Shown: positions 54,156 through 60,595 of the stretch, piece after piece
Numbering within the stretch: the stretch's first letter is position 1
Layout of the letters: each line of letters begins with the position of its first letter
Origin: an uncultured candidate division WWE3 bacterium
Lineage (GTDB): Bacteria > Patescibacteriota > WWE3 > UBA101185 > UBA10185
Length of the DNA: 64,000 nucleotides
Reading direction: 5' to 3'
NCBI GenBank assembly: GCA_938004185.1
Contig: CALKWN010000065.1
Coordinates: 434,001-498,000 of the forward strand
The notes under the pieces: generated by a model
Told to the model about the DNA's origin: nothing
Database searches by the model: none
Seen by the model: the letters and a program-made list of their open reading frames with translations, nothing else
Translations under genes and position numbers: made by a program

Positions 54156-54584
54156 ATGGCAAAAGAAACTGAAAAATCAAAAATAAGCGGGAAATTTTTT
54201 ACAGGCACGGGCCGAAGAAAAACTGCTGTAGCCAGAGTTTTTATATGGGACGAAAAAGGCGATATAACCGTCAACGGAAAGGATATTTCAGAATACTTCC
54301 CTTCTGAAAAGGAACAGGTGCAGTGGTCAAAACCTTTTCATTTGCTAGGTATATCCCACCCCAAAGCAAAATTTAAGGCCAGCATAAAAGTTTCGGGTTC
54401 CGGAAAATCAGCTCAATTAGGCGCAGTAGCACATGGGATATCGGCAGCTCTTTCAGAAATGAACGAAGAATATTCAATAACACTAAGAAAACAAGGCATG
54501 CTTACAAGGGACTCAAGAATGGTAGAAAGAAAGAAGCCTTATCTACACAAAGCAAGAAAAGCCCCTCAATACTCAAAACGTTAA
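54156..54584 (+). CDS. rpsI: 30S ribosomal protein S9
   Basis: 142 residues. GTGRRKTAVARVFIW, GKSAQLGAVAHGISAALSEM, and the tRNA-contacting tail KAPQYSKR. Ends 2 nt before the end of the opposing XRE gene, so no separate terminator fits. Confidence 0.97.
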   Translation: MAKETEKSKISGKFFTGTGRRKTAVARVFIWDEKGDITVNGKDISEYFPSEKEQVQWSKPFHLLGISHPKAKFKASIKVSGSGKSAQLGAVAHGISAALSEMNEEYSITLRKQGMLTRDSRMVERKKPYLHKARKAPQYSKR

Positions 54585-54586
54585 TT

Positions 54587-54862
54587 CTAATAGTCGGATA
54601 ATACTTTTTCGAGCCTTTCAACAAAGCTTTTTATTGTGACTATCTGATCACGAAGTCTGCACTTCTCTATTTCGTTGATGTATATAATAGGAATAGAAAA
54701 TACATCGGATATTGCGGTTATAATTTTTTCCGGAGGAACAGCTCTACCTGTTTCGTACGCTGATACAGTCTTTCCCGAAACACCTATCTTTTTCCCAAAT
54801 CTCAGTTGAGAAAGTCCGTGAGCATCTCTTATATCTTTTATTTTCAATCCAATATCGGACAT
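54587..54862 (-). CDS. small XRE-family HTH regulator
   Basis: 91 residues. Helix-turn-helix at about 6-60 (IKDIRDAHGLSQLRFGKKIG, VSGKTVSAYETGRAVPPEKI), then a C-terminal helix with CRLRDQIVTIKSFVERLEKV that could dimerise. Divergent from radC across 62 nt. An 8-bp palindrome AGATATCT directly precedes its ATG, a candidate operator for self-control. Target genes unknown. Confidence 0.85.
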   Translation of the reverse strand: MSDIGLKIKDIRDAHGLSQLRFGKKIGVSGKTVSAYETGRAVPPEKIITAISDVFSIPIIYINEIEKCRLRDQIVTIKSFVERLEKVLSDY

Positions 54863-54870
54863 AGATATCT
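54863..54870. promoter_or_regulatory. palindrome at XRE start, candidate operator
   Basis: Perfect palindrome AGATATCT lying between a TATTTT -10-like box (54876-54871, minus) and the XRE ATG. Short palindromes occur by chance in AT-rich DNA, so the call is tentative. Confidence 0.3.
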
Positions 54871-54888
54871 AAAATAGAAATTAACACA

Positions 54889-54917
54889 TTGAAATTTATA
54901 TTGCAATAACCTAGATT
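54889..54917 (+). promoter_or_regulatory. radC promoter, likely leaderless
   Basis: TTGAAA (54889-54894), 17-nt spacer, TAGATT (54912-54917), then 7 nt to the radC ATG. The transcript would start at or 1 nt before the A of ATG. Confidence 0.5.
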
Positions 54918-54924
54918 ATTATTT

Positions 54925-55608
54925 ATGAAAATTAAATCCATGCCCAGAGAAGATCGACCCAGAGAAAAGCTTATATTAAAGGGGGTAGGTAACCTTTCAG
55001 ACACCGAACTTTTAGCCGTAATCCTGTCCAGCGGCGGTAGGGGACAATCGGTTCTCGAAATGGCGCAGGCTCTCATTACGGATTACGGAGACCTGACTCA
55101 ACTCTTAAACTGTCCTTTCCAAAAATTACTTAAAATCAAAAACTTGAAGGACGCTAAGGCTGTAAAAATATCAGCGCTTAGAGAAATTGCCATACGATAC
55201 AACGCTACTGTTAAACAACCTGTCAAAATTTCAGCACCGAAAGATGCGTACGATTATATAAAAACAAGCCTTACAGGAAAAGAAACCGAACATCTTTACC
55301 TGATTAACCTAAATGCAAGAAACGCCGTGATTAATAAAAATTTAATATCTGTGGGTACTGTAAATGAAACTTTAATACATCCCAGAGAAGTTATTAAAAC
55401 TGCGGTATCCAGTAATGCCGTATCAATCATCCTCGCTCACAACCATCCGTCCGGCGAACCTTTGCCTAGTGCAGAAGATATTAAGGTTACGCAAAGAGTT
55501 GAAAAAGCGTGCAAAATTGTAGGTCTGGTATTTACTGACCATCTTATCGTTTGTGATAACTCATATTCAAGCATGAGAGCGCAAAATTTGCTGGGAGGGG
55601 GTGATTAA
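54925..55608 (+). CDS. radC: RadC family JAB/MPN metalloprotein
   Basis: 227 residues. N-terminal MPREDRPREKLILKGVGNLS with a helix-hairpin-helix region, then the JAMM metal motif AHNHPSGEPLPSAEDI with H172, H174 and D185, and TDHLIV near the end. Cytoplasmic; despite the name its role in DNA repair is not established. Its stop overlaps the start region of the next gene. Confidence 0.93.
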   Translation: MKIKSMPREDRPREKLILKGVGNLSDTELLAVILSSGGRGQSVLEMAQALITDYGDLTQLLNCPFQKLLKIKNLKDAKAVKISALREIAIRYNATVKQPVKISAPKDAYDYIKTSLTGKETEHLYLINLNARNAVINKNLISVGTVNETLIHPREVIKTAVSSNAVSIILAHNHPSGEPLPSAEDIKVTQRVEKACKIVGLVFTDHLIVCDNSYSSMRAQNLLGGGD

Positions 55609-55609
55609 A

Positions 55610-56227
55610 TTGAAGCTTTTACAAACATGGAAAAGACTCGTAGCTAAGATCAGAAAACCAGTAATTTACGCTTTCGGTATGGCAGCTGTAATTGGTCTGG
55701 TTACCGGAGTTTCTCTTGCAGCGTTTACCGACAAAGCTAAGGTTCTGGGCTCGGTATTTTCTGTCGGTAGCGCAAATATTATGTTTGTCAGCGATATTCA
55801 GGCGGTCCCTAATCCCCTAAACTATGTTGACGATCTTCCGGGTCCTACATTTAGTAATATAGGTCAAACATGGTCAGAACAGTATCTACTAAAAGTAGTT
55901 AACACCGGTACGTATAATCAGTCTCTAAGTACTCACGCGTATTACGAAACAATAAATGATCCGGCTGACTTAAGAGAATCTATTTATGTGGAAATATTTG
56001 AGTGGGAGGATATTGACGAAGACGGTGTGCTTGACGAATATGAGACGGGTGTGAGTCTGGGTAAAAAAACAATAGTGAAATGGAAAACGGAAGGATTCGG
56101 ATTAGGAGAAATTGCTCCGGATGAAATAAGATCCCTGATATTGAAGTTCTCTACTGAGAATCTGAGCAGTACAAAACAAGGGGCAGAAGCGATATTCGAC
56201 TTCGAATTCGACTCCGTACAGCTTTAA
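55610..56227 (+). CDS. camelysin/TasA-like exported protein with EF-hand-type loop
   Basis: 205 residues from TTG 55610. GGGAGGGG (55593-55600) is 9-11 nt before this TTG but only 0-2 nt before the alternative GTG at 55601, so TTG is favoured. N-terminal basic stretch, one hydrophobic segment and VSLAAFTDKAKVLGSVF, the SipW-type signal layout. A mature beta-rich domain with FSNIGQTWSEQYLLKVVNTG follows. DIDEDGVLDEYE matches the DxDxDGxxDxxE calcium loop. The next gene encodes the matching SipW-type peptidase. Likely surface or matrix protein. Confidence 0.78.
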   Translation: MKLLQTWKRLVAKIRKPVIYAFGMAAVIGLVTGVSLAAFTDKAKVLGSVFSVGSANIMFVSDIQAVPNPLNYVDDLPGPTFSNIGQTWSEQYLLKVVNTGTYNQSLSTHAYYETINDPADLRESIYVEIFEWEDIDEDGVLDEYETGVSLGKKTIVKWKTEGFGLGEIAPDEIRSLILKFSTENLSSTKQGAEAIFDFEFDSVQL

Positions 56228-56238
56228 AGTTTGAAACT

Positions 56239-56685
56239 ATGGCGGGCAGGTATCTATACATGATAATTATTGGGCTTTTATTACTTCTTGGGTGGTCGGC
56301 GGGAGTAAAAATATTCTATGTGACTACAGGATCCATGAAACCATCTATCCGGCCGGGGGATCTTGTAGTCTCGGTGCCTGTCCGCAAAGTATCCTCGGGA
56401 GATATAGTTTCTTTTGAACAAAACAACGGAACAATCGTTACTCATAGAGTTGTAGGGATTTCAGAAAACACCAAGGCCTCGTATTTTGAAACGAAGGGGG
56501 ATAACAACTCCAATTCCGACCCCTACCCTGTGTCACAATCGGAGATTCGCGGAAAAGTACTGACCGTGCTCCCTTTTCATATATTTATAAACAGACACTG
56601 CATGTCATTGGCTTATTGGGCAATGGGATTTTTACTAGGTGTCTTACTCGGCAAAATCCCGATACAAAAGGCACGCAGAGTCTGA
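56239..56685 (+). CDS. SipW-type signal peptidase I (Ser-His dyad)
   Basis: 148 residues. Two membrane helices (about 6-25 and 123-140). Catalytic S32 in VTTGSMKPSIRPGD and H69 in IVTHRVVGI take the Ser-His arrangement of the archaeal/ER and SipW group, unlike the Ser-Lys LepB at 41944. TKGDNNSNSDPYPV is the conserved Asp box. It probably processes the camelysin-like protein encoded 11 nt upstream. Confidence 0.88.
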   Translation: MAGRYLYMIIIGLLLLLGWSAGVKIFYVTTGSMKPSIRPGDLVVSVPVRKVSSGDIVSFEQNNGTIVTHRVVGISENTKASYFETKGDNNSNSDPYPVSQSEIRGKVLTVLPFHIFINRHCMSLAYWAMGFLLGVLLGKIPIQKARRV

Positions 56686-56697
56686 TATCCTTATAAT

Positions 56698-59265
56698 ATG
56701 AAAACTCTGCCCAGGCTTCCTCACGAATTCATCCTTTGGTGGGCTATAAAAGCTCCCGGAAAAATTATCCGCATATGCAGGCGTTTTATAATCCTGACCG
56801 ACAGTTCTCTATCGTTTTCGGCAAATCTCAGATTTCTTTTTACTCCACTTTTCGGAGATTACACTATTGTCGGGCGGATGATAGGTTTTGTAATAAGGGT
56901 ATTTTGGGTATCGGGATGTCTTGTATTTTTCGTAATACTCATACCTGCGTGTGCCTCTCTTACTGTTGCGTGGTATTTGACACCTCTAGCACTGTGGAAA
57001 TATTTTGACCTGTCATACGCTCTTGCCTACGCTCTAACTTTATTCCTCTACTACATGCTCAAAAATAGAAACGTACCCAAAATTAAAACTGTTAATAATA
57101 CAAAACAATCTTTTGAAGGTAGCTGTAGAAAGGAAGTTCTTGAGTGCCTGGATAGATTAAAGGACGACCAGTCATCGGGAATAAAATGGCTATTCGGTTT
57201 AGAAAGAGTTTCAGTATTACTGGAACGCTCGGAAATCAATAAGGATATGCTTTTAGAAAAGTTAATACTATCTCCGGCAATTCAAACACACACCCTCGGG
57301 GAAACAGCTTTTACCGACGCAGTAACTTTCAAATCAAAATATGTGGAAATAGAGCACCTGCTTCTTGCTTTGTTAAACAATATTCCGAAAATTGACATTA
57401 TTCTGGGATCTCTCAATACCACCGTTAAAAATGTGGCAGGTGTGGTTCAGTGGGAAACCTCGAAAAGAAATAAAAGAGACAGCCTGTTTATTTGGCAGGA
57501 CGATTATAAACTACTCTTCACCGGAGGGTATGGGAAAGGAATGCTCGGCAAAATTACTCCCAAACTCGATTCGGTTTCGCGAGATTTTACAAAAGAAATT
57601 GCAAGGGGTAGGTACAAAACAATTTTAGGTCGCGACGAAGATGTAAAGAAAATTGCAGAAATTTTAAGCGGGTCCAAAGACAATGTATTAATAATCGGGG
57701 AGCCCGGAAGTGGGAAAACCACTCTGATCGAGGGCATAGCTCAGAAAATTTTACAAAGCAATGAATACAAATCAATAAGTAATCACCGCTTGGTGGGACT
57801 TGAAATAGGAGGCTTCATTTCAGGTGCCTCATCGCCCGGAATGATAGCTGAAAACCTCAACAAAGTTATGGCCGAGGTTGTAGGGTCCGGAGATATCATA
57901 CTTTTTATTGATGAGATACATAATCTTGTGGCAAACGCCGGAGATTCTAATGCAGAAACATCAAAAATTTATTCTATACTCGAACCTTACCTATCAGATG
58001 ACAAGATAAAATTTATTGGTGCAACAACGATTTCAAATTATAGAAAATACATTGAACCCAACGGAGCTTTTTCCAGACTATTCAACATCGTAGAAATTGA
58101 TGAACTTCCCAAAGACATAACAGTAAAAATTTTGGGTACAAAAGCTGAGGCACTTGAACTAAAACACAATATTACAGTAACCTACCCGGCCCTTGTAAAA
58201 GCTGTTGAGCTTTCTGAAAAATTAATGCACGAGCGCGTTTTGCCGGATAAGGCAATAGATATATTAAACAGAACTTCTTCCAAAGTAGTCGGTAAAGAAA
58301 AGGTCTTAAACTCCGCTCACATCGCGTCTCAAGTAGCTGAAATGACTAAAATTCCGGTAGAAACAGTTACACAGGATGAGGCCCAAAAACTGCTTTCAAT
58401 AGAGGACACCATGAAAAAAATGGTTATTGGGCAAAACGAGGCAGTTAAACAAATCTCTACAGCCCTGAGAAGGGCACGTGCAGGAATTAGAGACGAGAAT
58501 AAACCAATTGCCAGCTTTCTATTCGTAGGTACAACAGGAATCGGAAAAACACAAACCGCAAAAGCCCTGGCAAAACACTATTTCGGAAATGCAACTAACA
58601 TGATAAGGCTGGATATGAGCGAGTATCAGCAAATAGACAGTATGAACAGACTTCTCGGAACTCCTGACGGAAATACAAAAGGACTTCTAACAGAAATGGT
58701 AAGAACAAAACCCTTTGCGCTCCTTTTACTGGACGAGATGGAGAAAGCCCATCCAAACATTCTTTTAACGTTTCTTCAAGTATTAGATGAAGGAAAACTT
58801 ACGGATAATTCCGGGACGGTAGTAGATTTTACCAACACAATAATAATTGCCACGAGTAATGTCGGAACTAAAGCTATTCAACAAGTTTTTGCAGAACACG
58901 GATCGCTTGAAAAAATGAGGGAAAAGGCAATTTCTGAAGTAAGAGAAAAGTTTGCACCCGAACTATTAAACAGATTTTCAGGGATAATCGTGTTCAATCC
59001 GCTATCAGAAGAGAACGTAAAAGAAATCACTAAAATTATGCTACAAAGAGTCCGCGAAATGGCAGAAGAGAAAAATGTAAAAATCAGATTTAAAGAAGAG
59101 CTCGTAGATACTTTGGCAAAAAAAGGTTATTCACCTGAATGGGGTGCTCGACCTCTTGCAAGACTTATAGAGGACACCGTTGAGACCTACATTGCAACAA
59201 AAATGCTTAAAAAAGAAATAAACCCCGGCGATGAAGTACTTCTAGGAATTGAAGCGTTGGAGTAA
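56698..59265 (+). CDS. membrane-anchored double-AAA+ Clp-like ATPase
   Basis: 855 residues. Residues about 60-125 hold two membrane segments; about 195-250 resemble a Clp N-domain repeat (FKSKYVEIEHLLLALL). D1: Walker A GEPGSGKT 334-341, Walker B ILFIDE. D2: Walker A GTTGIGKT 611-618, Walker B LLLLDE, SNVG, then PELLNRF. Pore loops differ from ClpB/ClpC: KYRG is replaced by GFISGASS (371-378), and the GYVG loop by PDGNTKG (656-662). No VGF/IGF ClpP-binding tripeptide seen after SNVG, and no middle domain. Either a membrane-tethered unfoldase or a remodeller without ClpP. Confidence 0.87.
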   Translation: MKTLPRLPHEFILWWAIKAPGKIIRICRRFIILTDSSLSFSANLRFLFTPLFGDYTIVGRMIGFVIRVFWVSGCLVFFVILIPACASLTVAWYLTPLALWKYFDLSYALAYALTLFLYYMLKNRNVPKIKTVNNTKQSFEGSCRKEVLECLDRLKDDQSSGIKWLFGLERVSVLLERSEINKDMLLEKLILSPAIQTHTLGETAFTDAVTFKSKYVEIEHLLLALLNNIPKIDIILGSLNTTVKNVAGVVQWETSKRNKRDSLFIWQDDYKLLFTGGYGKGMLGKITPKLDSVSRDFTKEIARGRYKTILGRDEDVKKIAEILSGSKDNVLIIGEPGSGKTTLIEGIAQKILQSNEYKSISNHRLVGLEIGGFISGASSPGMIAENLNKVMAEVVGSGDIILFIDEIHNLVANAGDSNAETSKIYSILEPYLSDDKIKFIGATTISNYRKYIEPNGAFSRLFNIVEIDELPKDITVKILGTKAEALELKHNITVTYPALVKAVELSEKLMHERVLPDKAIDILNRTSSKVVGKEKVLNSAHIASQVAEMTKIPVETVTQDEAQKLLSIEDTMKKMVIGQNEAVKQISTALRRARAGIRDENKPIASFLFVGTTGIGKTQTAKALAKHYFGNATNMIRLDMSEYQQIDSMNRLLGTPDGNTKGLLTEMVRTKPFALLLLDEMEKAHPNILLTFLQVLDEGKLTDNSGTVVDFTNTIIIATSNVGTKAIQQVFAEHGSLEKMREKAISEVREKFAPELLNRFSGIIVFNPLSEENVKEITKIMLQRVREMAEEKNVKIRFKEELVDTLAKKGYSPEWGARPLARLIEDTVETYIATKMLKKEINPGDEVLLGIEALE

Positions 59266-59277
59266 CCTCCTCGATGG

Positions 59278-59283
59278 TATAAT
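59278..59283 (+). promoter_or_regulatory. extended -10 box of prfB
   Basis: TGGTATAAT, an extended -10, with 9 nt between it and the prfB ATG; a TTGGAG lies 15 nt upstream. It starts within the last codons of the Clp-like gene. Confidence 0.45.
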
Positions 59284-59292
59284 CTCGTAATT

Positions 59293-60300
59293 ATGGAAGA
59301 AACACTTCGTGAAAGACTCGAACAACTTAAGAAAGGCCTATTAATTGAAGAGAAAAGGGCCAAGATCAAATCCCTGGAAGAGAGGGTAACTGAGGAAGAT
59401 ACCTGGAAAAACTGGGAAGAAGGAACTGCCATAACCCGAGACTTGTCCTCACTTAAAAAGGACATCGAAGACTACGAGATGCTCGAACTTATCGCCGAAG
59501 AAGGAGATACAGAAAATTTTGAGCGGGAACTCCATAGGTTGGAATTAAAAACTTTTTTCAAAAATAAACACGATAAAAACGATGCTATAGTGACGATTCA
59601 TGCCGGTCAAGGAGGGACAGAAGCCATGGACTGGGCATCAACACTTTTCAGAATGTATAAAAGATATGCGGAAAAAAATGAGTGGGGCTGTCACGAAGTA
59701 CATACAGTTCCCGGAGAAGAGGCTGGTATAAAAACAGGCACTCTAGAAATTTCCGGTCACTACGCGTATGGATTTTTAAAAAACGAGTCGGGCGTGCACA
59801 GGCTGGTTAGACAATCTCCGTTCAATGCCGATAGCCTCAGACAAACATCTTTTGCTTTAGTTGAAGTAATTCCCCTGATCAACGATGATGTGGAAGATAT
59901 AGAAATAAAAGAAGAGGATATTGAGTGGGATTTTTTTAGATCCGGGGGAAGCGGGGGACAAAACGTAAATAAAGTTTCAACTGCTGTACGCCTCAAGCAC
60001 AAACCTTCCGGAATAATTGTTGAGTGCCAGGAGGAAAGATTTCAGGGCAAAAACAGGGACAAAGCGATAAAAATACTTAAATCTAAATTGTATAAAATGG
60101 AAATGGAAAAAATAGAAAATGAAAAGAAAAAAGCAAAAGGAGAATACAAAACACCGGGCTGGGGTAACCAGATAAGAAATTACGTGCTCCATCCTTATAA
60201 ACTTGTAAAGGACCTCAGAACAGATGTGGAATCTACCAACCCCGAATACGTACTCGACGGCGGCCTTGAAGAATTTATTGATGCTGAGATAAGAAACTAA
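59293..60300 (+). CDS. prfB: peptide chain release factor 2
   Basis: 335 residues. SPF recognition tripeptide in RQSPFNADSLRQTSFA and the catalytic GGQ in SGGSGGQNVNKVSTAV, so it is RF2 (stops UAA/UGA) and not RF1. The frame is continuous from ATG; the programmed +1 frameshift found in most bacterial prfB genes is absent. About 30 residues shorter at the N-terminus than E. coli RF2. Overlaps the opposing small gene by 4 nt. Confidence 0.95.
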   Translation: MEETLRERLEQLKKGLLIEEKRAKIKSLEERVTEEDTWKNWEEGTAITRDLSSLKKDIEDYEMLELIAEEGDTENFERELHRLELKTFFKNKHDKNDAIVTIHAGQGGTEAMDWASTLFRMYKRYAEKNEWGCHEVHTVPGEEAGIKTGTLEISGHYAYGFLKNESGVHRLVRQSPFNADSLRQTSFALVEVIPLINDDVEDIEIKEEDIEWDFFRSGGSGGQNVNKVSTAVRLKHKPSGIIVECQEERFQGKNRDKAIKILKSKLYKMEMEKIENEKKKAKGEYKTPGWGNQIRNYVLHPYKLVKDLRTDVESTNPEYVLDGGLEEFIDAEIRN

Positions 60301-60575
60301 AAAGGTATATTAAAATACCCGACACCTGTAATCTTTATTCCGATAATTAACGCTACGGCAAATATCATAAATACTGCATTTTTAATCAAATCTTTTCTTA
60401 TTTCTTTCATTGGAAGTTCGTGATAACCCAATTTGTTTTGTTTTACCTGAATTTTTTCCGCTTCAGAAGTTACGGTTTGAGCAACGGCCGTCCTGTTAGC
60501 TGCAGCCTGTGCTCTGGCAATTTCCGCCAAGCGTCTTTCTTTCCTTCGTGCTTTAGAAGATTTTTTTGCCTTCAT
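60297..60575 (-). CDS. small basic membrane protein, unknown function
   Basis: 92 residues. The first 60 are very basic and Ala-rich (KAKKSSKARRKERRLAEIAR), then one membrane helix VFMIFAVALIIGIKITGVGY at the C-terminus. No family recognised. A TAGAAT box stands 8 nt before its ATG, inside the end of ftsK. It could be a tail-anchored or nucleic-acid-linked membrane protein; that is a guess from composition. Confidence 0.65.
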   Translation of the reverse strand: MKAKKSSKARRKERRLAEIARAQAAANRTAVAQTVTSEAEKIQVKQNKLGYHELPMKEIRKDLIKNAVFMIFAVALIIGIKITGVGYFNIPF

Positions 60576-60583
60576 AATGGGTT

Positions 60584-60589
60584 ATTCTA
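60584..60589 (-). promoter_or_regulatory. possible -10 box of the 92-residue gene
   Basis: TAGAAT on the minus strand with 8 nt to ATG 60575; no good -35. Confidence 0.28.
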
Positions 60590-60595
60590 CATAAT

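Noticed and set aside
56692..56697. TATAAT directly before the Clp-like ATG
   Set aside because: It touches the start codon, so a transcript from it would begin inside the gene; probably only AT-rich spacer.
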